A stretch of DNA of 64,000 bases, taken from Psychrobacter aquaticus CMS 56 (GTDB lineage: Bacteria; Pseudomonadota; Gammaproteobacteria; Pseudomonadales; Moraxellaceae). The first letter of the stretch is position 1. Each line of letters begins with the position of its first letter. A model generated the notes under the pieces. That model ran no database searches and was not told where the DNA came from. It saw nothing but the letters and a program-made list of their open reading frames with translations. The stretch covers positions 1 through 64,000 of the forward strand of contig NZ_AUSW01000019.1 in the NCBI RefSeq assembly GCF_000471625.1. The letters are read 5' to 3'. Positions 1 through 8,839 of this stretch are shown here, piece by piece. Both the position numbers and the translations under genes were made by a program.

Positions 1-5
1 AGCGT

Positions 6-827
6 TTAGGCCAAACGTAATAACTCATTGACGGATGTTTTGGCACGGGTTTGCGCGTCTACTTTTTTTACGATAATGGCAGCATATAAGCTGTGCGTGC
101 CGTCTTCTGACGGTAAGCTGCCGGGTACGACGACCGAACCTGCTGGTACACGGCCACGATGAATCTCACCAGTCTCGCGATCATAGATGCGCGTAGATTG
201 ACCGATATAGACACCCATAGAGATGACAGCGCCTTCTTCTACAATCACGCCTTCAACGATTTCAGAGCGTGCACCGATGAAGCAGTTGTCTTCGATAATA
301 GTAGGGTTGGCCTGTAATGGCTCTAATACACCGCCGATACCCACGCCACCTGACAGATGGACGTTTTTGCCGATTTGAGCACATGAACCAACCGTCGCCC
401 ACGTATCTACCATGGCACCTTGATCGACATAAGCACCGATATTGACATAAGATGGCATCAATATGGCACCTGCTGCGATGTATGAGCCTTTACGTGCTAC
501 GGCTGGCGGTACAACGCGTACGCCAGCTTCTTTGAATTGCGCTTCGGTCCAGTTGGCAAACTTAGTCGGCACTTTGTCATAAAACTGGATATGTTCGCCC
601 GCTGACATGACGTAATTGTCGTTTAAGCGGAAAGAAAGTAGAACGGCTTTTTTTGCCCACTGGTTCACGACCCATTCGCCATCCTTTTTTTCTGCAACGC
701 GCAGACTACCATTATCTAATTGCTCAAGCACTTGCTCGATGGCATCACGCACGTCTTGTGGCATGTTGCTTGGGCTGTATTCATTGCGATTTTCAAAGGC
801 TTGTTCGATGATTTGTTGTAATGACAT
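6..827 (-). CDS. dapD: 2,3,4,5-tetrahydropyridine-2,6-dicarboxylate N-succinyltransferase
   Basis: Cytoplasmic enzyme of the succinylase branch of lysine/diaminopimelate synthesis: it transfers succinyl from succinyl-CoA to tetrahydrodipicolinate. The protein is 273 aa, matching the E. coli family length. The middle third shows left-handed beta-helix hexapeptide-type repeats (segments such as [20 protein letters not shown] and [15 protein letters not shown]), typical of trimeric acyltransferases. An in-frame upstream start exists, but the ATG at 827 ([11 protein letters not shown]) is preceded by an AGGA Shine-Dalgarno and matches the family N-terminus, so I chose it. The stop lies six bases from the left window edge, so downstream partners cannot be seen. 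Identification is secure. Confidence 0.97.
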   Translation of the reverse strand: MSLQQIIEQAFENRNEYSPSNMPQDVRDAIEQVLEQLDNGSLRVAEKKDGEWVVNQWAKKAVLLSFRLNDNYVMSAGEHIQFYDKVPTKFANWTEAQFKEAGVRVVPPAVARKGSYIAAGAILMPSYVNIGAYVDQGAMVDTWATVGSCAQIGKNVHLSGGVGIGGVLEPLQANPTIIEDNCFIGARSEIVEGVIVEEGAVISMGVYIGQSTRIYDRETGEIHRGRVPAGSVVVPGSLPSEDGTHSLYAAIIVKKVDAQTRAKTSVNELLRLA

Positions 828-975
828 AAAAATTCCTAAAGTAAATGAAAGGGAGAGAGTGCTCAATATTATAGTTAAAGGGCTGGTCTGATAGGTACGA
901 AAGACTTGCTTGCCATATTGTCGCTAATTTGGCGACTTTTAGCAAACAAGTTACACGCAAACCGTGACGCTGATC

Positions 976-1926
976 TTAATTAGCTGAAATATGACTCTTT
1001 ATCCACGCTAAGATATCTTGATAGACGGTTTGATTGTCTTTTTCATGTAATGGCTCATGGCGCATATTTGGATAGAGTTGAATGTCTATATTGTTAAAGT
1101 TTTGCTTATTGAGACGCTTGACAATCTTACGAATACTTTTACCCATATTACCAATGGGATCTTCTTTACCACTGATAAAGAACATCGGGAAATTTTTGGG
1201 TATCGTCGTCGCCCAGTTTTTATGCAAGCTCGCTTCCATCAACGTAAATAATGTCATAAAGCCATTGTTGGTAAATTCGAAACCTGTCATTGGATCGGCT
1301 TCAAAAGCAGTAATATTTGCAGCGTTTTCGCTCAACCAAGCAAATTGCGATGTAGAGGTGCGATTTTTAAGTTTGGTATTGAGTACTTTATTCATAGCCT
1401 TAGCGAGCATGGTATTTGGCTGTCTAGGCATTACGGTCGCCAGTATTTTATTAACAGGCAGTAGCACTTTGATCAATGGGTTGGCATCGGCTGTGCCCAT
1501 TAGAATGGCTCCTGTGAAATTGTGCGCATGATGCTTGAGCACGTTGCGTACAATAAAAGAACCCATGGAATGACCCATGACAAAATGCGGAACATTAGGA
1601 TGGCGTGCTTTTACGTTATCTGCCATGACAATGACGTCTTTTAAGAGAGACTGTACTGGATGTTCCTCACCAAAAAAACCAAAATCCACTTCTGTTTTAA
1701 CAGTCTGACCGTGACCAAGCTGATCATATGTTGCCACAGCGATACCATTGTTTGCCAAGAATTGAGCAAAATCTGCATAGCGACCGCTATGTTCTGCCAT
1801 ACCATGCACAATCAGTAAAGTCGCTTTTATAGTGATGTCTTTATTGCTTGGTTCAAAAAAATCATGATGCAAGTAGTGAGTGTTATCGGAGGAGAGAATG
1901 TGATCGTTACTTGTATCAGTGTTCAT
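976..1926 (-). CDS. alpha/beta hydrolase, monoacylglycerol lipase/lysophospholipase type
   Basis: A 316-aa serine hydrolase of the monoglyceride lipase/lysophospholipase (Hydrolase_4) type. The nucleophile elbow is GHSMG, the oxyanion region is LLIVHGMAEHSGRY, the acid is probably the Asp of GKEDPIG, and the His is in the MRHEPLHE segment near the C-terminus. No signal peptide is evident, so it is probably cytoplasmic and acts on acylglycerols or lysophospholipids (family knowledge; the substrate is not determined by sequence). The longer reading frame begins at 1998, but the ATG at 1926 has an AAGGA ribosome site seven bases upstream and is preferred. It is monocistronic as far as can be seen. 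Confidence 0.85.
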   Translation of the reverse strand: MNTDTSNDHILSSDNTHYLHHDFFEPSNKDITIKATLLIVHGMAEHSGRYADFAQFLANNGIAVATYDQLGHGQTVKTEVDFGFFGEEHPVQSLLKDVIVMADNVKARHPNVPHFVMGHSMGSFIVRNVLKHHAHNFTGAILMGTADANPLIKVLLPVNKILATVMPRQPNTMLAKAMNKVLNTKLKNRTSTSQFAWLSENAANITAFEADPMTGFEFTNNGFMTLFTLMEASLHKNWATTIPKNFPMFFISGKEDPIGNMGKSIRKIVKRLNKQNFNNIDIQLYPNMRHEPLHEKDNQTVYQDILAWIKSHISAN

Positions 1927-2580
1927 ATACAATTCCTTGAAAGGTTTTAATGGTGTGTGATCTTTATGAGTAAGATAAATCGTCATTTTAAACAGCATTT
2001 AAACAATTGGCTTATTATACGGCTGTCATCATAAGTGAGGGTATTTGATGCTGGTAAATCATTTTGTTTTTTTATCGTCGTAAGCCATGTGTATGAAAAT
2101 AGCACTTTTAAGGGAATAAACGTAGGAACAATTTAGCGACAAAGCCTTGTGGGGTCAATGCTATTTAAGATATTTACGTATTTTAAGAGATAGGCCGTTC
2201 AAAGTAAAAGAAACGCACCTTAAATAGCACTTCGCTGAGATAAATGTTTATCAAGAAATGAGTTTGTCGCTATTTGATTGCTGATAGAGGTTTACAACAT
2301 ACTTAAATTTTGCTTAAATGGTTTAACTAATGAAACTTTGTTTCGCATAGCAGAACGATATATCATAATTAAAACGATATATATTGCAATTAAATAGAGT
2401 AAATAAACGGCTATTTTCTGACGCAAATAACGTTAACTATTGGGGTTTGAGCGTAAAAAGAAAGTAGGTGAAGGTTTTTTTATCTAAAAAATTGCTATAT
2501 TATTACAGAATGTAACGTATCAATATTTACACATTGATACCGTTAGACATACTCAATCGATTACTTCAAGGATGAATGCA
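1927..2580. other. AT-rich divergent intergenic region with nested inverted repeats
   Basis: About 650 bp between the hydrolase and the TAXI binding-protein gene, with no convincing coding frame. It contains two nested inverted-repeat pairs: an outer TAGCGACAAA (2134-2143) with TTTGTCGCTA (2263-2272), and an inner GCTATTTAAG (2160-2169) with CTTAAATAGC (2219-2228). An AATAGCACTT direct repeat occurs near 2098 and 2224. The right end holds the TRAP promoter candidate. Confidence 0.5.
2493..2501 (+). promoter_or_regulatory. candidate extended -10 promoter of the TAXI-TRAP operon
   Basis: TGCTATATT fits an extended -10 (TGn-TATATT); the -35 region is only a T-run. Transcription would start near 2508 and leave a leader of roughly 70 nt before the ribosome site at 2567-2571. 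No experimental support; the call rests on motif match alone. Confidence 0.35.
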
Positions 2581-3591
2581 ATGATCAACTCTTTTAAATC
2601 CCCATTACTATTATCAGCACTGCTGAGTGCCACTTTAGGTCTCACAGCATGCTCCTCTCCAAGTTCAGAAAGCACTGACAGTACGTCAGCAGATAGTGCT
2701 GCCGCTGCCGATAAGCTGGATACCAAGTTTCTGACCATTGCCACAGGCGGAGCATCTGGCCCTTACAATATCATCGGTACGTCATTATCAGAAGTTTATG
2801 TCAAAACCTTTGGGGTGAATTCTAAAACACAAACCACAGGCGCTTCGGTAGAAAATGTCAACTTATTGACCCAAGGCAAAGTCGACATGGTGTTGGCATT
2901 GAGTGATGTGGTCACAGACGCGGTCGAAGGCAAAAATAACTTTGATCAACCGATAACCAATATTCAACAGATTGCGGTTTTGTATCCCAATGTGGTGCAA
3001 ATCGTCACGACCCAAAAATCCGGTATCAAAAATATTGAAGACTTAAGAGGCAAGCGTATTGCGGTAGGCGATCAGGGCTCTGGAACGGAAGTAAATGCTC
3101 GTACCCTGCTAGAAGGCTTCGGTATCACTTATGATGATGTGACCGTTGATTATTTGGGTTTTGCTGAAGCGGCTGATGGCATGAAAGCAGGCAAAATCGA
3201 AGCGGCATTCTTTAGTAGTGGTTTACCAAACTCGTCATTGATGGAGTTAGAACAGGGTTTAGACTTACAGATAGTCACGATTAACCAAGACAAACTAAAA
3301 GAAATCATTGCAACCAAGCCTTACTTTAAAACTTTTGAGATTCCTGCTGGCACGTATGGCAATGACGCTGCAATTCCAACGGCTGCTATCATGAATGCGT
3401 TATTGGTCAGCTCTGATTTGTCCGAAACAGATGGTTATAAGTTGACCAAAGCGTTATTTGATAACTTGGAAGGTTTAAAAACCGCTCACCAAGCGGCCAA
3501 TGATATCAGCTTAGCAACCGCTACTGAGGGCATGGTTGCGCCTATTCATCCTGGTGCGAAGAAATACTACGATGAACAAGCCGCCAAATAA
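2581..3591 (+). CDS. TAXI family TRAP transporter solute-binding lipoprotein
   Basis: A 336-aa substrate-binding component of a TRAP transporter of the TAXI type. It has a lipoprotein signal: a charged start, a hydrophobic stretch and the lipobox LTAC with Cys at residue 24, followed by a Ser/Asp/Ala-rich linker. The mature domain begins LTIATGGASGPYNIIGT, a hallmark of TAXI proteins, and later shows GKRIAVGDQGSGTEVNARTL. TAXI systems carry dicarboxylates or amino acids such as glutamate/2-oxoglutarate in characterised cases; the substrate here is unknown. ATG 2572 sits directly on the AAGG site, whereas ATG 2581 has nine-base spacing, so 2581 is preferred. It overlaps the next gene by 20 bp. 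Confidence 0.93.
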   Translation: MINSFKSPLLLSALLSATLGLTACSSPSSESTDSTSADSAAAADKLDTKFLTIATGGASGPYNIIGTSLSEVYVKTFGVNSKTQTTGASVENVNLLTQGKVDMVLALSDVVTDAVEGKNNFDQPITNIQQIAVLYPNVVQIVTTQKSGIKNIEDLRGKRIAVGDQGSGTEVNARTLLEGFGITYDDVTVDYLGFAEAADGMKAGKIEAAFFSSGLPNSSLMELEQGLDLQIVTINQDKLKEIIATKPYFKTFEIPAGTYGNDAAIPTAAIMNALLVSSDLSETDGYKLTKALFDNLEGLKTAHQAANDISLATATEGMVAPIHPGAKKYYDEQAAK

Positions 3592-4114
3592 GCGGGTATG
3601 GTTGCTCATTGGTGCAGCAATGATTGCTGCGCTGGTTGGTGTTATGTTATGGCAGCTCCTTGTCCGTCAGCCTGTGATTGAGGTGCGAGTTGCAGGCGCT
3701 GATGGAACGAGCGATCAGGTCTGTTATTTCAGTCAGCCTAACTTTCAATTGCGCTGGATGCATTCGGTAGAAAAGCAGTGGTGGGAGGAGCAGTACCAAC
3801 GTCAGCGTGATGGACTGCTGTTGACCACCACATATTTTGAAGCGTTTGGTGCAGGTACACCTTCCACCGAAACGCTTGCTCCCATACAAAAACCTGGCTA
3901 TCTGGGTTATCAAATCAATGAAAAGCTGCCCAGCCTCAATTGGGTGGTGTCAAGGCTGACTAAAGGCGAAATTGATTATGATAACTATCGAATTCTCATT
4001 CACCGATGGGTACCAGACTATTCTGAAGTAACGATCATACCCAAAGCGTATGGTTTCATTGATAGATTTCAAAAGGACTTGTGCCATGAACTCCCAAGTG
4101 ACGGATCACGGTAG
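3572..4114 (+). CDS. DUF1850 domain protein, TRAP-TAXI accessory
   Basis: A 180-aa protein with one N-terminal membrane segment (WLLIGAAMIAALVGVMLWQLLV, about residues 9-30) followed by an exported domain. The signature RWMHSVEKQWWEEQY and the Thr-rich FEAFGAGTPS region match DUF1850, a family found next to TAXI-TRAP permeases. It starts inside the end of the binding-protein gene (20-bp overlap) and ends inside the start of the permease gene (29-bp overlap), so translational coupling and a role in the same transporter are likely. Its ribosome site is poor, consistent with coupling. The biochemical role is not established; it may be a periplasm-facing accessory or small subunit. Confidence 0.8.
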   Translation: MNKPPNKRVWLLIGAAMIAALVGVMLWQLLVRQPVIEVRVAGADGTSDQVCYFSQPNFQLRWMHSVEKQWWEEQYQRQRDGLLLTTTYFEAFGAGTPSTETLAPIQKPGYLGYQINEKLPSLNWVVSRLTKGEIDYDNYRILIHRWVPDYSEVTIIPKAYGFIDRFQKDLCHELPSDGSR

Positions 4115-6125
4115 CGTGGCTACTCTGCCAAACGCTCATATTGATAAAGATGCTGAGGCTGACGCTGTCAATCGAGCAATATTAGAAAAATACGACCGAG
4201 AGTCAATTACGCGGCACATCACTCAAGGGCCAGTCAAATACATCATTGCTGGACTCTGCATTTTATATTCACTCTTTCATTTGTATATTACCTTCAATCC
4301 GATGCCAGCATTGCTACAGCGTTCTGTGCATGTGGGTATTGGTTTTGCCCTGATTTTTTTGATTTTTCCAGCAAGTAAAAAAAGCAGTCGTAAGCGGGTG
4401 GCATGGTATGACTGGCTTTGGTTTGCTTTTTCCTTATCAGGGATGGCTTATCTGATATACGAATACCAAGATATTGTCACCTCGCGTGGCGGTATGGCAA
4501 ATCAGGTTGATGTGATATTTTCACTGATTACCGTTATCTGTGTGCTAGAGGGCAGCCGCCGTATTACCGGTTGGATTTTGCCTATATTGGCAGGCATATT
4601 CTTGGCCTATCCGTTTGTCAGTCATTTGGATTTTATGCCAGATAGGCTACTGACACGCCCTTATGATATGGGAGATATCTTTGGTCAGTTATTTCTAAAG
4701 ACAGAAGGTTTATATTCTGTTGCGATTGGTGCGTCAGTAACGTTTATCTTCTTGTTCATTCTTTTCGGGGCGTTCTTAGCGCGCTCAGGAATGGGGCAGT
4801 TATTTAATGACTTAGCCCTGGCAATCGCTGGTCACAAAAAAGGCGGTCCTGCAAAAGTGGCTGTCATTTCTAGTGGCTTTATGGGCAGTATCAACGGTTC
4901 AGCGCTGTCAAATGTGGTGAGTACAGGCGCTTTTACTATTCCATTGATGAAAAAGGTCGGTTATCACAAAGACTTTGCGGGCGCAGTCGAGGCCAGCGCC
5001 TCGGTTGGTGGACAGATATTGCCACCGATTATGGGTGCGAGTGCTTTTATTATGGCAGAGACCACAGGACTGCCTTATAGCACGATTGCATTGGCGGCAT
5101 TATTACCCGCAATATTGTATTATCTGGGTGTCATTGCGCAGGTACATTTTCGTGCTGGACGTCGTGATTTGAAAGGTATCGCTAAAGAAAGCTTGCCCGC
5201 CGTCAAAGAAGTGCTCAAAGCGCGCGGTCATATGCTACTACCGATTGTCTTCTTGGTTTTCTTATTAATCCGAAATGTGCCAGTGGGTTATGCAGCGGCT
5301 TATACCATCGGCTTTACGGTTGTGATAAGCATGTTGCGTGCTGAAACCCGTATGAGCTTTTCTGATATTTTGGGCGCGCTAGAAGACGGGGCGCGTCAGT
5401 CATTGGCGGTGATGGCAGCTTGTGCGGTCGTCGGCATTATCATCGGGGTGGTGAGTCTGACCAGTTTTGGGACAGTGATGACATCATCTATTGTGACGCT
5501 TGGCGCAGGATCGCTGTTTTTCACCCTAATTTTAACCATGTTGGCATCTATGGTTTTGGGTATGGGATTGCCATCGATTCCAGCTTATATTATTACGGCT
5601 ACAATGGCAGCACCAGCCTTGGCAGGGTTTGATATTCCAATTTTATCGGCGCATATGTTTGTTTTCTACTTTGGTATTTTTGCCAATATTACACCGCCTG
5701 TATGTTTGGCAGCTTTTGCTGGCGCGGGTATATCTGGCGGTGATCCGATGAAGACAGGGTTTTTGTCACTCAAACTGGCACTCGCCGGATTTATCGTGCC
5801 GTTTATGTTTATTTACAATCCAACGATGCTGATGATCGATCCAACGGGTCTTGCGGTAACGGCGAAAGATTTCCCACTGCCCCCTATTTTAGACATCATC
5901 ACGGTAGTCGTAACGTCGGTTACTGGAGTCATCGCATTAAGCTCGGCATTAGAGGGCTATTTTAAAGGTGATATGAATCCACTGACGCGCGTTATCCTAG
6001 CTTTTGGCGCTTTGTTGTTGATCTATCCGGAGATCACTACTGGCATCGTAGGGGGCGTTATCGTCATTGCTATTGCTTTGTTCAATATAAAAACGAGTAA
6101 ATCGTCGCTGCCTTTGAATGCTTAA
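4086..6125 (+). CDS. TRAP transporter fused permease (DctQM-like, TAXI type)
   Basis: A 679-aa inner-membrane permease in which the small (DctQ-like) and large (DctM-like) TRAP subunits are fused, as is usual for TAXI systems. After a hydrophilic N-terminus of about 45 residues come many membrane segments. The large-subunit signature is visible as GMGLPSIPAYIITATMAAPAL and the GASVGGQILPPIMGASAF loop. ATG 4086 has an AAAGGA site ten bases upstream, better than the earlier in-frame start at 4050, and overlaps the DUF1850 stop. The system should be a secondary, ion-gradient-driven importer working with the lipoprotein at 2581-3591. The substrate cannot be read from the sequence. Confidence 0.93.
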   Translation: MNSQVTDHGSVATLPNAHIDKDAEADAVNRAILEKYDRESITRHITQGPVKYIIAGLCILYSLFHLYITFNPMPALLQRSVHVGIGFALIFLIFPASKKSSRKRVAWYDWLWFAFSLSGMAYLIYEYQDIVTSRGGMANQVDVIFSLITVICVLEGSRRITGWILPILAGIFLAYPFVSHLDFMPDRLLTRPYDMGDIFGQLFLKTEGLYSVAIGASVTFIFLFILFGAFLARSGMGQLFNDLALAIAGHKKGGPAKVAVISSGFMGSINGSALSNVVSTGAFTIPLMKKVGYHKDFAGAVEASASVGGQILPPIMGASAFIMAETTGLPYSTIALAALLPAILYYLGVIAQVHFRAGRRDLKGIAKESLPAVKEVLKARGHMLLPIVFLVFLLIRNVPVGYAAAYTIGFTVVISMLRAETRMSFSDILGALEDGARQSLAVMAACAVVGIIIGVVSLTSFGTVMTSSIVTLGAGSLFFTLILTMLASMVLGMGLPSIPAYIITATMAAPALAGFDIPILSAHMFVFYFGIFANITPPVCLAAFAGAGISGGDPMKTGFLSLKLALAGFIVPFMFIYNPTMLMIDPTGLAVTAKDFPLPPILDIITVVVTSVTGVIALSSALEGYFKGDMNPLTRVILAFGALLLIYPEITTGIVGGVIVIAIALFNIKTSKSSLPLNA

Positions 6126-6212
6126 CTTTTTTGTCCATTATTTTGTTTTTTGATGTGTTATGTTTGTACTATTGTATTTTTAATTGTGTGACTAACAGGG
6201 TTTTATACCACT

Positions 6213-7208
6213 ATGAAATCGACCATCGAATTACTTGAGCATACTGACTTTCCGGCTATCAAACGCCGTCAATTGACAATATTACAGGTCAATATGGGTT
6301 ACTTATGCAATATGTCTTGCGTCCATTGTCACGTAGCCGCCAGTCCTTATCGTACGGAAATGATGTCACGTGAGTTGGTTGAGCTGATCCCCAAAGTTTT
6401 GCAAGCGCAAAATATCGATACGCTTGATTTGACAGGCGGTGCGCCTGAGATGCATGAAGATTTTAAATATTTGGTTAAAGCAGCTCGCGCACTGAACGTC
6501 AAAGTAATAGACCGCTGCAACTTGACCATTCTTATGGAGGATGGTTATGAGGACATGGCGCAGTTTTTAGCAGACAATCAAGTCGAAGTAGTGGCATCCT
6601 TGCCATGTTATTCCTTAGAAAATGTAGACAAACAGCGTGGCAAGGGCGCGTTTGATGACAGTATATTAGGATTGCAAAAGCTTAATAACATGGGCTATGG
6701 CAAAGCTGATTCAAATTTGACATTAAATTTGGTTTATAACCCACAAGGTGCAACGCTGCCACCCAACCAGCAGCAGCTCGAAGCGGATTACAAGCGTGAG
6801 TTAAAAGCACACTTTGATATCGATTTTAACCAACTATTTGCATTGACCAATATGCCGATTCAGCGTTTTGGCGCGGTGCTCTTGGCTAAAAATCAATTCC
6901 ACTCGTATATGGATTTGCTCAAAGAAAACTATGTGGCATCCAATTTAGCTGAGGTCATGTGTCGCTCGACTATTAGTGTCAACTGGCTGGGCGAATTGTT
7001 TGATTGTGACTTTAATCAGCAGCTAGAAATTCCTGTACCCAATAAGTCACGGCGACACCTAAGTGATCTACTGACCCAAAACCCTTCTGGTGACGAGATT
7101 GCCATTGCTGACCATTGTTATGGCTGTACAGCAGGGCAAGGAAGTAGTTGTGGTGGGGCGCTAGAAGAAGAGTCGGCAGAGAAAACGATAGAAGACATGA
7201 CAGTTTAG
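6213..7208 (+). CDS. arsS: arsenosugar biosynthesis radical SAM protein ArsS
   Basis: A 331-aa radical SAM enzyme. The [4Fe-4S] motif is C32-x3-C36-x2-C39 (GYLCNMSCVHCHV), followed by LDLTGGAPEMH as the SAM-binding GGE-like motif. The C-terminal half carries the DUF3641-type Cys-rich features (CRSTISVNWLG, FDCDFNQQ, CYGCTAGQGSSCGG). Family knowledge: ArsS acts after arsenic methylation and builds 5'-deoxy-5'-dimethylarsinoyl-adenosine from dimethylarsenic and the adenosyl group of SAM. It begins 87 bp after the TRAP permease and heads a same-strand set with two small glycosyltransferases and arsM, which strongly supports the assignment. Confidence 0.92.
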   Translation: MKSTIELLEHTDFPAIKRRQLTILQVNMGYLCNMSCVHCHVAASPYRTEMMSRELVELIPKVLQAQNIDTLDLTGGAPEMHEDFKYLVKAARALNVKVIDRCNLTILMEDGYEDMAQFLADNQVEVVASLPCYSLENVDKQRGKGAFDDSILGLQKLNNMGYGKADSNLTLNLVYNPQGATLPPNQQQLEADYKRELKAHFDIDFNQLFALTNMPIQRFGAVLLAKNQFHSYMDLLKENYVASNLAEVMCRSTISVNWLGELFDCDFNQQLEIPVPNKSRRHLSDLLTQNPSGDEIAIADHCYGCTAGQGSSCGGALEEESAEKTIEDMTV

Positions 7209-7294
7209 TAGTTCATGTTAAGACGATGTAGATAGGTACACGCGTACAGAAGTAAGGTAAAATTTTAATCAATATCGGCTGACTGATACCTATT

Positions 7295-8020
7295 GTGACG
7301 GTGTATTCATTGAAACTCTCTATCATTATTCCATTACTCAATGAAGCAGATAACCTGCCCCAGCTAATTGCCCATGTCACAACACTTCAGCCAGCGCCGC
7401 AGCAAGTCATATTGGTTGACGGTGGGTCAATGGATGGTTCGGTTACTATCGCTGAAAATTTACTCAAAGCGTCATTAGAGACTGCTCAATCTGCGATTGA
7501 CTGGCAGGTTGTCGAATCCGCTGCTGGACGGGCTCGGCAAATGAATACAGGTGCAAAGCTGGCGACTGGTGACGTTTTATTATTTTTACACGCAGATACA
7601 CAGTTGCCGATGGATGCAATAAATGAGGTACAAGAGGCAATGCTTCAGTATGACTGGGGACGTTTTGATGTGCGCTTGGACAGTCCTCATCCATTATTAA
7701 AAATTGTTGGGATAATGATTAATAAGCGCTCACGCCTAGTGAGCATTGCAACTGGCGATCAAGCTATTTTTATCAAAAAATCTGTGTTCGAACGACTGGG
7801 TGGCTATCCCGACCAGCCATTGATGGAAGATATCGAGCTGTGCAAGCGTCTAAAAAAAATTGCTCGGCCTGCTTGCTTACATAGCAAAGTGACGACGTCA
7901 GCGCGGCGTTGGCAGCAACATGGCAATTTTCGTACGATTTTTTTGATGTGGCATTTGCGCTTTGATTATTGGCGCGGCGTAGCGCCTGACGTCTTAAAGC
8001 AGCGTTATTATAAGCATTGA
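7295..8020 (+). CDS. TIGR04283-type arsenosugar-cluster glycosyltransferase, family 2
   Basis: A 241-aa GT2-type (GT-A fold) glycosyltransferase. The N-terminal strand and nucleotide-binding region are LSIIIPLLNEADNLPQL, the acidic motif is VILVDGGSMDGS, LFLHADTQLP is the DxD-like site, and MEDIELCKRL is the acceptor/base segment. Proteins of this size next to ArsS and ArsM belong to the TIGR04283 family linked to arsenosugar assembly, where they would use an activated sugar to glycosylate the arsenoribose. The start is uncertain: GTG 7295 has no good ribosome site, and a TTG lies 15 bases downstream. It lies 86 bp after arsS. Confidence 0.85.
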   Translation: MTVYSLKLSIIIPLLNEADNLPQLIAHVTTLQPAPQQVILVDGGSMDGSVTIAENLLKASLETAQSAIDWQVVESAAGRARQMNTGAKLATGDVLLFLHADTQLPMDAINEVQEAMLQYDWGRFDVRLDSPHPLLKIVGIMINKRSRLVSIATGDQAIFIKKSVFERLGGYPDQPLMEDIELCKRLKKIARPACLHSKVTTSARRWQQHGNFRTIFLMWHLRFDYWRGVAPDVLKQRYYKH

Positions 8021-8078
8021 AGTTGTAAGTACTTAATATATTAATATCAAAAATAAGTCAGTAAAGAGACCTGTAATA

Positions 8079-8744
8079 ATGTATTCAAGCCCTTGCAAAG
8101 CGACAACTGAGCTACAAACGCGGTATAAAAGCACGTGTGTGATATTATTTGCTAAATATCCAGCACCTGATATGGCAAAAACTCGCTTACAGCCAGCACT
8201 GGGTGTGGAGGGTGCTGCGTATATGGCAAAGCGGCTATTATTGCATAGTGTCGAGCAAGCAGTCGCAACGGGTTTTACGATTGATCTATGCGTGAGTCCA
8301 GCGCCAATAGATCCCTGCTGGCAAACGCTCAAACTGCCTGACTCGCTCCAATGGTCTACTCAGGCAGAGGGCGATTTAGGCATGCGTCTACTCACTGCCA
8401 GTCATCATGCATTTAGAAAATATCAAAAAGTCGTATTGATAGGATCTGATTGTCCTAGCCTCACGACAGAACGTATTCAAACAGCGGTACAGGCGCTAGA
8501 ACAGCACGATGCGGTCATGATACCTGCTTCAGATGGTGGTTATGTGTTACTCGGATTCAAACAAGTTGATGAAAGTCTTTTTTTAAACATCAGCTGGAGT
8601 ACCGCTAGCGTAGCTGCAGTGACGCAGCAGCGTATTGCTGCACTAGGTTGGACACTAGCGCGATTAGCACCCTTACATGATATTGATGAGCCTGAAGATT
8701 TACAGCACTTACCAGTAAATTGGCTTGAGACTTCTGACAAATAA
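8079..8744 (+). CDS. TIGR04282-type arsenosugar-cluster glycosyltransferase (DUF2064)
   Basis: A 221-aa GT-A-fold nucleotidyl/glycosyl transferase of the DUF2064/TIGR04282 type. Recognisable segments are CVILFAKYPAPDMAKTRL (nucleotide-binding loop), GDLGMRLL, VLIGSDCPSLT (acidic site), and AVMIPASDGGYVLLGF. Members are encoded with TIGR04283 glycosyltransferases, often beside arsM/arsS, and are thought to make or transfer the sugar moiety of arsenosugars; the exact reaction is unproven. The first 17 residues are poorly conserved in feel, so translation could begin a little later. It lies 58 bp after the preceding glycosyltransferase. Confidence 0.85.
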   Translation: MYSSPCKATTELQTRYKSTCVILFAKYPAPDMAKTRLQPALGVEGAAYMAKRLLLHSVEQAVATGFTIDLCVSPAPIDPCWQTLKLPDSLQWSTQAEGDLGMRLLTASHHAFRKYQKVVLIGSDCPSLTTERIQTAVQALEQHDAVMIPASDGGYVLLGFKQVDESLFLNISWSTASVAAVTQQRIAALGWTLARLAPLHDIDEPEDLQHLPVNWLETSDK

Positions 8745-8839
8745 TTTTAATAAATAAATCAAACATATATCGCAGCATGGTTTTTTTACGCCCATTTACT
8801 AAATTTTAGCTGGATATTGCTATTAATAAGGATATTGTT

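Noticed and set aside
8033-8332. Antisense frame over the second glycosyltransferase
   Set aside because: It overlaps a clearly recognised gene on the other strand and has no homologous motif or ribosome site.
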